Positions 11,001 through 20,226 of a DNA stretch of 64,000 nucleotides are shown here, piece after piece. Positions within the stretch are counted from its first letter, which is position 1, and the number at the start of each line of letters is the position of its first letter. Made by a program: the position numbers and the translations under genes. The notes below the pieces were generated by a model. That model had not been told where the DNA came from and searched no databases. It saw nothing but the letters and a program-made list of their open reading frames with translations. Origin of the DNA: Cornus controversa (Eukaryota > Streptophyta > Magnoliopsida > Cornales > Cornaceae); NCBI GenBank assembly GCA_026545225.1, contig CM048845.1, positions 90,646,533-90,710,532 of the forward strand. The letters are read 5' to 3'.

Positions 11001-14000
11001 ACACAAGTAACATGAGTCACATGACAACGTACTGAAGTGTAATTTGGCATAATTTCTAAGTCAAACAATCACAAAGTGAAAGACAACACATCCATACAAC
11101 ATAATCTTCAAATAAACCACATTCTGAAAGAACTGACCAAGCAAAATCCAGATCATGTGTTCTTACAAAGTGTCCCTGCACCTTTACATCTTCACACTGT
11201 GAAAGTGATCATTTCAACCTCCAGAATTAGAAGATAAAGTAGATCTTCGTCCTACCGAAAGAGTTAGTGTTGTAGCTTCCCAACTATAAAACTTTGGAAG
11301 AGAATAACTGAACAAAGACTAGGAAACTGGAGTACTGGAAAATCAATTTGGATTTATGCTTGGGAGGTCAACAATGAAGGCTTTACTTATTAAGGAGATT
11401 AATGGTAAGATATAGAGAGAAATTCAGAGAAAGTCCGTGATAGCCTGATAGGGTTCCTAGAGATCCAATATAAGGGGTTTTAGAAAATAAATTAGTGACA
11501 AAGGGATATATTGACATTATAAAGGACATGTATAATGGAACTGTTACTATAGTTAGAAAGACTCTGGGAGAAACAAGTAAATTTCTTATTATTGAAGGCT
11601 TACATAAAGGGGTCAAGATGAAGCCTACATCTTTTTGCCTTTGTTATCAATGAACTGCAAAACACATTGAGGATGAGATTCCATGCTATATATTATTTGC
11701 TGATAATATTACTTTAATTGATGAAACTAGAAAATGATTAGTACTAAATTGGAGGTTTAGTTATTTAGAGAGAAATTATAGAACTAAAAGGATTTAAGAT
11801 AAGTAAGAATAAGACTGGATATGGGGAGTGCAACTTTAGTAAATCTACAAATATAAATAGGGATGTAATGAAGATTGAGGATCAAGATATGCAAAAAAGT
11901 TTGAAAGTAATGTTCTCTAAAACAGCTATTAGACCAGTCATTTCTTTATGAGACAAAATATTGGGTAACAAGGAAACTAAAATATTTATAAAGTGAATGT
12001 GGCAGGAATGCGAATGTTAAGACTTGAGATAAATGTGGGGCAAGACAAGAAACAATAGAATTGTAAATGAAAACATTTGTGAGATGGTTGAAACACCCGT
12101 TGGAGATAAAATGAGAGAAAATTGATTATGATGGTTTGGACACGTGTAAAGAAGATTGCTAAGTGCACTAGTTAGTAGGAGCAATATGGTCTAAATCGAG
12201 GGTAATGCGAGGGGAAGGTAAAGACTAAAAAATAACATGGGTGAAGTTAGTAGAAAATGATACGATAATATATGGTTCAGCTGAGGGCCTGATGCTATAT
12301 TCTTAGATTGAGCATATGGAAAAACAGAATTCGTGTAGTCGACCCCAAGTAGTAGGGGGAAAAACTTTGTCGAGTTGAGTTGAATTGGGTTCCTAACTCA
12401 TAAATTCATGGCCAAATTATACAATTTTGCCCCCACAATAGTTATACACCAATTTAATAACAAATAAGTGAAATGATCTTAAGCTCATTTGATCTTGGTT
12501 CCTTTGACAGTCATATTACCTTTTATTCATACAAAATGACCTACAAAAGCAGTAAAGAAACCATAATCCGAAAGTCGTACAGCCAAAACAGAAGACCACA
12601 CAACAAATATAAACTCAGTGCAATCTAGAAAACTCACCTGTTGTCTTGATCCTTGAAATCATTAATGTGACTAATTTTCTTATGGTCAACGATCCCATGA
12701 TTTCACATAAATAAACACCAAAAGATCCCATGACACATCTAATAGAATCAACCGATGCCCAGAAACCACAGACTTCCATGGCAAAGTAGAATGTGCAACA
12801 TGTCCCTCTTAAGAACTTAAATGGGAGAAACATAGCCCACATATTCTCCAACTCAATCTTCACCGTTTAGAAATAACAAGTACTTTTAACAATGGCTGAG
12901 TTATACCATGAATAATTTTTCTAGAATTGCTACTTAAAGGGATAGATAATGGTCCCTAGGTCGCTAGCCAATTAGACAAGATCACAACAGGCCCTACTCT
13001 TGAAGTTAAGAGTGATTTAGAATTGACAAACTTATTGAAGTACTGGTTGCATAATAGTTCTAAACAAATTAGCAAAGAGAGAAACTGTATATGGTGCAAG
13101 AGCATGAATTACAGGTTTTGAGTAAAAAATATTCCTAGTAACTATTGTGAAAAACTGTCGCGGACCAAGCACAATCACGAAATACGACACAAAACGAAAC
13201 AAGCACAACACACAGACCACAGGAATTTACGTGGTTCGGCGATGTGCCTACGTCTATGGCGAAGATCCGGCAAAAGATTTCACTATGCGAAAATCAGGAG
13301 ATTACAAGTTCCAACCCCAAACCCTAGCTCTCGCTCTCTCACCCTCTTTCTGCGTTTCAATGTTTCTCTCTCACTCCAAACCCTTAGATGCCCTTATATA
13401 TTGGGCTACAAAAGAGTCCTAATCCAGGTCCAAAACCCGCAAGCAAAAACGGGTCAAAACCCATTTTCGGGTTAAAACCGGGTCGCAAAGCAACCCGGGC
13501 CGAGCCAAAATTCGGGCCACAACATAACAGTTACAGTAAATGACTATAAGATATACAATTTTCTTTGGGAATAGCAAGAATAGAACAGTACATTAGACCA
13601 AACACAGCAGGAAATATTCCTGCATGTGCCCATTATTTACATCTTATAAGGCATCCAGAAAGTGAAACACAAATAAATACACGCACAGTGTGTGTGAGTG
13701 AACAGAATCAAAATATATCACTAATGAACATAAACCAGTATTTTTTCATTAGGTAATATATATACATAAGGATAAAAGCAGGTTGGGTAAAAAAACATAT
13801 AAATATGTTTAGACCACAACTTAAAGTAAAAATGAAACATCCTTCAAAATAATTGCACAACTTACTTGCGTGATTTAAGCTTTTTCACAGCTTCCTCGGA
13901 CCGCATTTTAACATGGTTCTTAGTTGACTCATCCAAGATACGCTGTACACTCAGCTTGCGCCAGGCACACCCAGATTCAACGAGCAAGCCATTTCCATCT

Positions 14001-16550
14001 TCACCACTTTGACGTTCTTCATATATGTCACAAAGGTCTCCCATTTCGCGTGACCATGTAAATCTGAAGTCCTTACCACCCACGTCAATAACCTGATGTA
14101 ATGACAAACTGCTTAAAGCTATGATTGATTAAAAAAAAAGGGACAACACCATATAAAATAGCTACAAACTTAATGTCAAATAGAACCCTGTTGAAGTTGT
14201 TGGTACCATGGAATCTTACATAAGATGAGAGGGTTGAGAAAATTAGAAATATAGCAAAAAACTCCAGCCACAAATAATCCAACACATGATGGAGCAAGTT
14301 AAAAAAAATGGAAACTGGTTGGAGAAGGAGGGAACAAAATCTTTTGGAACAATGTGAAACATCCAGTCATGGTGAATTAACATCACCAACAAATACTAAA
14401 ACAAGAAAAGGGAAAGACAACATTTGCATAAATTGGTACTTAATGACCTAGTCTGCTTGCCAATGTCCTAAACAAACCACTTGAGTCATGATAAATAACA
14501 AAAGAAATGATGCCTTGGTAAAGCTAAGTCTAACAAGAAAATAATGGAAAGAAAGGGGGCGGGGATTTAGTGGCCAAAGCTGCTCCTAGGAACATGTACA
14601 TATATCACCCAATGATTAAGGGACAGTACAACCTCAGCCTCCATGCAAGACTTAGAAGGAATGAGAATCCCATTGAAGGATATCTTGGTCAATACTTTGA
14701 AGATCATGTAATAGTTCAAAGGGTTTTGACAGTTCTCTGTTGTTTATCAAGAAGCACCCTTTTTGCCCTCAGTAGTAGGTGTGATAGGCTATTAACGCAT
14801 TAAGAATTTAACAAATTAGGAAGGATTTTAAGAAATGTCTATAAATTGAACACCTTTGGCATTTTGAAAATTTGTACTAGAAATAAGGAACAAAAAGAAC
14901 TATTAAAAACTAGTTATTTTCAAAGAAGTACATTATTTTTCAGCAAGCATGACATTAGCCCAATCAGCCATATAGATCAATTATGCATTCTATTAGCATG
15001 TTCTGACTTTTTGAAAGCATTCAGATGTGGGGCATGACACAGGTGAAAATTTAGGCTCAATCCAGGAAACATGCAGTACATGCAAATATATAATCCTACC
15101 AACACAGTTCCACTATCACATAGTTGCATATTTATTTAATGTAATGGCCCAAGGAGGGCCATGCTTCTTGTTGTATGCATTCCTCCTACATCTTCTTTCT
15201 CCTCGTCTCATATGCATACGACCAGTTTAATGAAAGAAACAACAGATATTCTAATAACGAGGAAAGCCTTATGGTGGATACCTAAGCATCCAGAGACGAG
15301 GAAGGGCAGCGAATGGAAAAGTTATAATCCCCACCACAAAATAGTGCACCTGCACGGCTTCATTGACATTAAGGCCGAAAGGTGTAGTCGATGGACAACA
15401 GAACTCAAGCAGCAAGCTAATGTCTATTACCATATCTTTCTGGGGATCAACTTTGAATTATATTAAATTCTTACAAGTAATGCGACCAATGTTAGCAACA
15501 AACTTACCCTTTCCAAAAAAAAATTAATAATTGTGCTCAATTCACTAATTCTTACTCTTTCTTTATTTATTTTATGCAGCTAATGCTTAAGGTGATGCAC
15601 TGAGACTTTAAAATAAACCTTTTTCCTTCTCTAAAATTCTTCTTTTAGAGCACCATCCAGTACAGCTAAATTTGTACTAATTACACAGCTTTTTCTGACT
15701 ATCTCTATGTTAAGTCTGCATACATAGTCTCTGAAACTCTATCATGAGTCTCTGAAACTCTATCATGCTAAATTAATACACTAAGTACCTAATAGAGTTC
15801 AATTTGCACAGATTTCCTCTTCCACCAGTTAGATTGAACAAGTTCCTAACTCAACACAAAAGCACAGTGAATCATAAACCTAATCCTAACCAAAGTAGGA
15901 TCAACATTATCAAAAGACATCAAAAGATGGTATAGAACATGAAAATTCTCAACATCACACAGTTCTGATGATCCCTAGTTTCCAAGAAAAATGCAAACCC
16001 CCACCATTGTATTAATGCCGGAACAGTCAATTCAGTAAGCAAACCAAGTACAAAACCAAAATTATGCATCAAATAAAGACCTCAATTTCAATATCAAGGA
16101 TAAACAAAGCCAAGTAAACGACCATATTCGAATAATATGCGCTGTACCCAATTATGCAGAGTTCAGGAAACTTACGTTCCCGGACGAATTATTCATATTG
16201 GAGTCGAATTTGATCCGTGCGGTACCGCCCTGAGCCTCAACGCGCTTGATCTCCTCGACAAGGTCCGGCGCGAGCTTTATCATCATGGCGAAGTTGAGAG
16301 GGTTGCCGGTGACAAGACTAAACGTCTCCTCCGCCGCCGGAGGGGCTGAGGTGGTGGCGCCGGAGTTGGCGCTGCGATTACGAGGGCCAGCGCCGCTACC
16401 GACCGAGAGGCGACCTCCGGGAGCGGCGGAGGGGCGGTGAAGAGGCGGCGTGTTGAAGGTGGAGTGGATGTTGCGCTTGCCGGCGCCGGCGCCCCGGCCT
16501 CCACCCCCTCCTCCTCCGCCTCGGCCGAGCTTTCCGGAGCCCCCGTACAT
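1..16550 (-). CDS. ELL-like / dentin-sialophosphoprotein-like nuclear protein, 5' part (8 exons, continues past left edge)
   Basis: Coding segments are complement(1-2076, 3230-3318, 3401-3469, 3901-4262, 4449-4517, 8405-8472, 13866-14092, 16176-16550). All junctions are GT-AG and phases stay consistent, giving 1,111 codons without a stop. The start is the ATG of a Gly/Arg-rich N-terminus at 16550. Residues about 60-225 form a conserved globular block. KKRKVD at 238-243 looks like a nuclear localisation signal. Residues about 340-408 (spanning exons 5-7) look like a small winged-helix fold. From residue 420 on the protein is hydrophilic and Ser/Asp/Arg-rich. From memory, plant genomes label this family dentin sialophosphoprotein-like. 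The domain order resembles the N-terminus of RNA polymerase II elongation factor ELL, which is inference. The C-terminus lies outside the window. Introns 1-3 total over 11 kb and are filled with transposons. Confidence 0.87.
2077..3229 (-). other. Intron 7 of ELL-like gene, no recognised element
   Basis: AT-rich intron. I see no transposon ends or additional exon in it. Confidence 0.6.
3230..3318 (-). CDS. Exon 7 of ELL-like gene (end of winged helix)
   Basis: It encodes IATFQAPGRYILKSG and then a polar segment. The piece FQAPGRYIL fits the hairpin ('wing') of a small winged-helix domain. The donor is GTACC; the Ser codon AG|T is completed by exon 8. Confidence 0.88.
3401..3469 (-). CDS. Exon 6 of ELL-like gene (winged-helix core)
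   Basis: This 23-codon exon encodes VLEKAIGDAIPNSVRKIEPI then LKK. It is flanked by acceptor ATCACAG and donor GTAAGT. Helix-turn-helix spacing with exons 5 and 7 suggests a winged-helix fold. Confidence 0.9.
3542..3796. mobile_element. TRIM-type miniature LTR retrotransposon (255 bp) in intron 5
   Basis: The left LTR is 3542-3607 and the right LTR 3711-3796. Both begin TGTTGAAGGATTTAAATATT and end GGTTGTCAACA. A primer-binding-site-like TGGTATCAGCGC directly follows the left LTR (3608-3619). A purine-rich GTGAGGGGGA tract abuts the right LTR (3701-3710). Both flanks carry the 5-bp target duplication GTTAT (3537-3541, 3797-3801). PBS and polypurine positions place the element in plus orientation, antisense to the gene. 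The right LTR has an extra copy of an AAGCTT-containing segment. No coding capacity remains. Confidence 0.88.
3901..4262 (-). CDS. Exon 5 of ELL-like gene (linker and start of possible winged helix)
   Basis: This 362-nt exon begins VAVGGPPKTANKSGLLS and is Ser/Pro-rich. It ends with an amphipathic stretch, KQMDLQSMLISLLMENPKG, that continues across the junction into exon 6. The donor is GTAAGC, phase 0. Confidence 0.9.
4449..4517 (-). CDS. Exon 4 of ELL-like gene (NLS-like run)
   Basis: This 69-nt exon encodes VNQWRFKQKKEPPFKKRKVD. It contains the basic run KKRKVD, a plausible monopartite nuclear localisation signal. The donor is GTAGTT. Confidence 0.9.
4985..5165 (+). mobile_element. Decayed LINE 3' end, plus orientation
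   Basis: The stretch ends GTGTAGCCGACACCAAATAG followed by TTG and AGGCTTTG, the typical 3' end of a plant LINE family. The upstream part shows no open frame. It lies in intron 3, antisense to the gene. Confidence 0.5.
5270..5620 (-). mobile_element. LINE 3' fragment, minus orientation
   Basis: Minus-strand frame 5562-5356 reads MRENRLRWFGHVQRR then an Arg/Gly-rich tail, the familiar C-terminal end of plant LINE reverse transcriptase ORFs. A GTTGTTGTTGTT-type tail lies at about 5275-5292. With the LINE end at 4985-5165 it forms an inverted pair. Confidence 0.7.
5743..5901 (+). mobile_element. Au-type SINE in intron 3
   Basis: The sequence has the Au SINE layout: head GAGCCTTGGCGCAACGGTAA (A-box region), a B-box-like GGTTTCGGAATAAGG, then GTAAGGTTGTGTACATC and GTGCACTAGGTTTGCCCTTT. 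It is flanked by a 15-bp target duplication with one mismatch, ATCTATATATGGTTT (5728-5742) and ATCTATATTTGGTTT (5902-5916). Confidence 0.9.
6021..6490. mobile_element. hAT-like MITE (TAGGGGTG termini)
   Basis: The left end is TAGGGGTGCACAAAAAATCC and the right end is CCGTGGTCACCCCTA. The body is dominated by AATCCGATCC-type repeats. I could not find a clean 8-bp target duplication, so the flanks may have decayed. It is related to the element at 26675-27406. Confidence 0.65.
6628..7692. mobile_element. hAT-like non-autonomous element with 8-bp TSD
   Basis: The termini CTAAGAAGCAC and GTGCTTCCTAG are imperfect inverted repeats. Both flanks carry GAGAGGGG (6620-6627, 7693-7700), an 8-bp duplication as expected for hAT transposase. 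The arms contain GACACGGACACG-type motifs. No transposase frame is visible. Confidence 0.75.
7701..8404 (-). other. Remainder of intron 3, no recognised element
   Basis: AT-rich intronic sequence between the hAT-like element and exon 3. I see no coding or repeat structure. Confidence 0.5.
8405..8472 (-). CDS. Exon 3 of ELL-like gene
   Basis: This 68-nt exon encodes AIVLEHGNPSMKSQMKALA and the following residues to VE. Acceptor TACAG and donor GTAAG restore the frame with exons 2 and 4. It lies between two transposon-filled introns of 5.4 and 3.9 kb. Confidence 0.9.
9081..9756. repeat. Tandem duplication inside the solo LTR
   Basis: Unit 1 (9081-9481, including the LINE tail) and unit 2 (9482-9756) both start GTGGCAGCA and end GTCTAAGAGGCATGA. 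Unit 2 also lacks a short segment next to the insertion point. Confidence 0.8.
9164..9234 (+). mobile_element. 5'-truncated LINE tail with 17-bp TSD inside the LTR
   Basis: This 71-bp insert ends ATACTTATC plus an A-run, a common plant LINE 3' end. It is flanked by the 17-bp duplication TTGGCATATGCTAGATG (9147-9163, 9235-9251). The second tandem unit of the host LTR has this 17-mer once and no insert, so it serves as an empty-site control. Confidence 0.85.
10248..11339 (-). other. Intron 2 stretch, no recognised element
   Basis: AT-rich intron sequence. The frame at 10258-10521 has no family signature and I consider it chance. Confidence 0.5.
11340..12372 (+). mobile_element. Heavily decayed LINE reverse-transcriptase fragment
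   Basis: The plus strand shows remnants of a LINE RT in several frames with many stops: NQFGFMLGRST near the start, FADNITLIDE (the FADD-type catalytic box region) at about 11695-11730, then a C-terminal part. It ends GTGTAGTCGACCCCAAGTAG, the tail motif of the same LINE family seen at 4985-5165. It lies antisense to the gene. Confidence 0.8.
13156..13529. mobile_element. Copia-type LTR remnant
   Basis: It starts TGTCGCGGACC, contains the copia-LTR hallmark TTTACGTGGTTCGGCGATGT and CTACGTC, and ends near CCACAACATAACA. I see no matching 5-bp duplication, so the ends are approximate. The frames at 13147-13475 are fortuitous. Confidence 0.6.
13866..14092 (-). CDS. Exon 2 of ELL-like gene (residues 126-201)
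   Basis: Acceptor ATCAG precedes GTTATTGACGTG; the donor is GTAAG with a codon split 2+1. It encodes VIDVGGKDFRFTWSRE and then a charged helix with SEEAVKKLKSRK. This is the best conserved part of the protein. Confidence 0.9.
14093..16175 (-). other. Intron 1 of ELL-like gene
   Basis: AT-rich. The only recognisable piece is the plastid-like segment at 15256-15312. No transposon termini or second gene were seen. Confidence 0.5.
15256..15312 (+). other. Nuclear fragment of plastid DNA (23S rRNA 5' end)
   Basis: About 57 bp, beginning ACGAGGAAAGCCTTATGG and containing CCAGAGACGAGGAAGGGC, matches the start of chloroplast 23S rRNA as I remember it. The mismatches are mostly C-to-T or G-to-A, as expected after cytosine methylation in the nucleus. 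It lies in intron 1. It is too short to be a functional rRNA. Confidence 0.6.
16176..16550 (-). CDS. Exon 1 of ELL-like gene (residues 1-125)
   Basis: It starts MYGGSGKLGRGG and has a Gly/Arg-rich, then Pro/Ser-rich, disordered N-terminus. The conserved block starts near residue 84 (ETFSLV). The exon ends at AAC followed by donor GTAAGT, phase 0. The exon is much more GC-rich than the flanking AT-rich sequence, as is common for plant first exons. Confidence 0.9.
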
Positions 16551-16836
16551 TGTGGGTCCGATTCGTCGCGTTTGGGGTTGAGGTTTGGACCGGTGGTGCT
16601 GAATAGGTTGAAGGAAGGCTGAAGAGGGGGAATCGAACCAGAGAGAGCCGACGGAGAATATAATTGGGTTTCAGTTTTTTCATTTTTTATATTTTTCCCT
16701 ATATATTTATTTTTAAAAAAAATTTGCTATCTAGTTATATAGTTATATATATACGAGTAATATATTTCTATGTGTGTGTCACACTTGTGATTGTGAAGTG
16801 ATTTCAATTTTAATTATAGCAAACTAATGAAGCTAA
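16551..16836 (-). promoter_or_regulatory. 5' UTR and proximal promoter of the ELL-like gene
   Basis: The stretch upstream of the ATG at 16550 changes from mixed GC to AT-rich beyond about 16670. No single TATA box can be assigned with confidence. A MITE at 16837 starts within 290 bp of the start codon. Confidence 0.4.
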
Positions 16837-17355
16837 GGCCTTGTTTGAAGGAGGCTTCTTATTCTAAAATTCTTTCAATTTAAAAAAACTTTTGAAGCCT
16901 TCAATAAAAATAATTTAAAAGAAAAAATTTGTTTGGTGGATGCATTTTTTTAAATTCTTTGTACAATTAACACGGTTTTAAATTGACAAATTTATCCTTA
17001 ACAATTACTAGACAAGTTTTACAAAATAAAACGAAGCAAAATTGTCTATAAAATTTGTTACTAAAAATAACTGTGACCTCTTTCAAAATCAAGTTTTCCT
17101 AACTTCCTTTGAACGGACTTTTTAGAAACTTCGATTTTTATTAGAAATCTATTTTATTTATTTCACCAAACACTAATATTTTTTTGAAAATGATTTCTTA
17201 AACTTGAAAGTCCATTTCAATCTCCCATAAAGCTCCCAAACAGGCATTAAGTGATTTCAATTTTAATTATAGCCGATAAAACTATTAAAAAAAACTAATG
17301 AAGCTACTAAGTGTTTTCTATTTTAATTATAGCTTATAAAACTATTAAAAAATAA
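16796..17355. repeat. Short tandem repeat interrupted by a MITE
   Basis: The phrase TTTTAATTATAGC followed by AACTAATGAAGCTA occurs near 16807 and 17260, and a third, partial copy lies near 17320. The first two are separated by the MITE at 16837-17247, which inserted into the array. Confidence 0.6.
16837..17247. mobile_element. Harbinger/Tourist-like MITE
   Basis: The ends GGCCTTGTTTGAAGGAGGC and AGCTCCCAAACAGGCAT are imperfect inverted repeats. Both are flanked by TAA (16834-16836, 17248-17250), the usual 3-bp duplication of PIF/Harbinger elements. The element at 27908-28620 has similar ends. Confidence 0.6.
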
Positions 17356-17357
17356 AA

Positions 17358-18326
17358 GAGCAAACTACACTTACCTCCCTTTTAGATTAGCTTTAGAACA
17401 CTTACCTCCCCTGTGTTTTGGCATATAACACTTACCCCCTCTAGTTTGCACATTGGTAACAAATACCTCATTTTGTCAATCAAACTAATAGTTATTGCTG
17501 ATATTTTCAAATTTTAATCTTAAAAGGACAATTATACCCCACTATGAGGCATCACTTTGAGCAGACTTACTTCGAACCTTCAACCGTAGCAACATCACCT
17601 CCAGTCGAGCCACCACCCACCTCCGTCTCCACCAAGCTTCACCACCTGTGCCATCAACACTCACCATTGAAATCACTATCGAGAAGACTCAGCTCTGGTC
17701 AAACCACTAGCCACTACCATCCCAATGTCGGAGCTACTATTGAAGCCGAGACCCACCACCTCCACTTCTGTAGAAGACCCATATCTCCACTGTCGTCATC
17801 ACATAGGCCAAACAGACTCAATGTCGGTTAGACCCACCAACTCCGCCACCATTATTCAAGCAACACCCAAACAGTCGGGTAGACCCACTTCCCCCACCAT
17901 GAGCCATTACTATGAGCAGACCCACTTCGGATCTTCAACCGTAGTAACATCACCTTCAGCTGAGCCACCACCCACCTCTTTCTCCACCATGCTTCACCAC
18001 CTACGCCATCAACACTCACCATTAAAACCACTGCCTAGAAGACCTAGCTCCGACCAAATTACTAGCCACTACTATCCCAATGTTAGAGCTATCATTGAAG
18101 CCGAGGCTCACCAACTTCAATCGCAACATTTTTAAGGGTATAATTGTACTAATTGTACTTTTAAGATTAAATTTTGATGACACCAGCAATAACCGTTAGT
18201 TTGATTGACAGAAGGGGGTATTTGTTACTAATGTGCAAACTAAAGGGGGTAAGTGTTATATGCCAAAATACAGAGGAGGTAAGTATTATAAAGCCAATCT
18301 AAAAGGGAGGTAAATGTAATTTGCCC
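17358..18326. mobile_element. MULE-like element with long TIRs and GC-rich cargo
   Basis: The left arm (17358-17540) and right arm (18134-18326) are inverted repeats of about 185 bp that share ACTTACCTCC and AGTTTGCACATT motifs. The 9-bp flanks AAAATAAAA (17349-17357, 18327-18335) fit a Mutator-type duplication, though they are low-complexity. The cargo (17541-18133) is GC-richer and made of two diverged copies of a segment of about 220 bp, starting ATGAGGCATCACTTTGAGCA and ATGAGCCATTACTATGAGCA. Frames through it are Pro/Ser/Thr/His-rich and match no family I know. Confidence 0.75.
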
Positions 18327-18630
18327 AAAATAAAAAACTTATAAAGCTACAAGTCATAGGATTCATCCAATTAGCAGGGGCCAATCCAATGACAAAAATA
18401 GTTTATACTCTAGATGGTATAAGTTATCTCTTTATTGGAGACTCTCGAAAATCTTAATTAATTTTTTATTTATTAATATAAAAATTCTTTTTAATAAAAT
18501 TAATTGAAAGTTCCATTTCAGAAGTTGTAGGTTCTATTGCACCAAGGGTAGGACAACTCTGATTGAAACTAATTTAACCTATTCCTTGAAATGAGATTCA
18601 ATTATTTAAAATTGGTCATATGTTCCATAA

Positions 18631-18973
18631 TGCTGCGTTTGGTACGTAACAATGAAATAGAATGAGCATTTTATTAAAGTGAGAATGAAATGAGAATGGA
18701 AATAAAATGAAATGGTCATTCCTATTCTATTATTCGATTTCAAACATGAAATGCTTACATTATTTTTTGTAACTAGATTTTATTTTTTAATATTATTAAG
18801 AATGAAATGACCATTTCATAAGTTAAGTAGTGGAATGAATTTTCATTCCAAATGAATGACACGGAATGGTCATTTTTACTTTAATTTTTTTTATCAAACA
18901 AATGAATGGATCCAAAAAGGTAATATTGACATTCGATTTCATTATATTCCATTGTTGCATATCAAACGTAGCA
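18631..18973. mobile_element. Harbinger-type MITE, copy A
   Basis: The termini TGCTGCGTTTGGTACGTAAC and ATATCAAACGTAGCA are inverted repeats flanked by TAA (18628-18630, 18974-18976). The body is AATGGAATGA-like and itself partly palindromic. Copy C is at 63094-63461. Confidence 0.8.
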
Positions 18974-19601
18974 TAAGAGCCGAGAATGGAGTATTGAAAA
19001 TAATATTTTGAGTTAAATTTTTAGTTAAATACATATTCACTAATTACGTATAAAACTTCAAACTGAAGATGTTTTAAGAGTTGTCAATAACTTTGAAAAA
19101 GTTGTTGAACCTGGTGTCTTACTATTGAGAAAGTAAGTTGTCGTTCCATCAAAAGAAAATGACTTTAGAGAAGTTGAGTATTCGTGCCCAGTAACGACAA
19201 AAATAGTAACACTGTTGAAGCTTTATAACTTGTATGTATTTTATTTCTCATCTTCTCCACAATCCAAACAAAAGAATAAAATTTATAAAATAAATTGATT
19301 GTAGATATCAAACATGTATATATTTAGAATGCTTTTTGTCAAACTATAAAAACAAAACATAGGAGCATGTCAGTAGACCGATACTACTCCTCGCTGATGA
19401 AATTATAATAGGATTCATAAGATAATTTTCAGTAATAATAAACTAGTAAGAATAAACTAGTTTAATTGAAAGGGAACAAAATGAATTTAATAGACGTACT
19501 TACAAAAAAAAAAATGAATTCGATAAACATAAAGGTCAATGCAAAATTTTCATAGACGTGGTATTAAGAGTGACAATAAAAGACAACATGAATAATAGAG
19601 G

Positions 19602-19659
<58 letters not shown>
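19602..19659. repeat. Compound microsatellite (GT)n(GA)n
   Basis: An uninterrupted GT run passes directly into a GA run. It is likely length-polymorphic. Confidence 0.95.
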
Positions 19660-19662
<3 letters not shown>

Positions 19663-19844
19663 TTCAATTTCAATTGCTAGTGTTTCCAACCCTTTTGTTA
19701 GACTAATATGACACAATCGGATGTTTCAAAGAGCCATCAATATTCCGTGTAAACAGGGTCGTTCTGATACACGCACGCACGCACTCTAATTGTCCGTGTT
19801 TAGAGAACTATAATAAATATATATATATAGAGAGAGAAGGTAAA

Positions 19845-20045
19845 TGTGTACGTGAATTTAGGTGTTAATGTAATAAGTGAATTGTGACCGTAAATAGAGA
19901 GAGTTATTTTAAACCGTGAATAAGTATAGATATTTTGAACCCTAAAATTAATTTTTTAAACATTTTTTATCGTTAGAAGGTATTTTTTTTAAAAAAAGAT
20001 TCAAACATAATGCTTAAATGTAATGTAGATATATTATTCTCAATT
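19845..20045. repeat. Decayed repeat related to 40085-40245
   Basis: The two segments share GTGACC, GTTATTTT-AACCGT, GATATTTTGA/GACATTTTGA-ACCC and a CGTTAGA motif in the same order. They appear to be old copies of one unclassified dispersed repeat. Confidence 0.55.
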
Positions 20046-20226
20046 TTAACTGAGATTCTAGAACTTAGTGGTATTGTTTTTAAGTTTTAATTACAATTTA
20101 TAAAATAAAAAACAAAATATTGTGTGAGAAATTCAAGGATTTAGGTTATTCAATTGATTGAATTGAACAGATTTTTAATCTATATTAACAACCAACTTAA
20201 ATAATATATATTTATATCTATCTATA

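Noticed and set aside
13147-13475. Frames of 91 and 77 aa
   Set aside because: They lie within a copia LTR remnant that includes the ACGTGGTTCGGC signature.
16246-16683. Several GC-rich frames on both strands around the first exon of the ELL-like gene
   Set aside because: Shadows of the GC-rich exon 1; only the minus frame starting at 16550 joins the downstream exons in phase.
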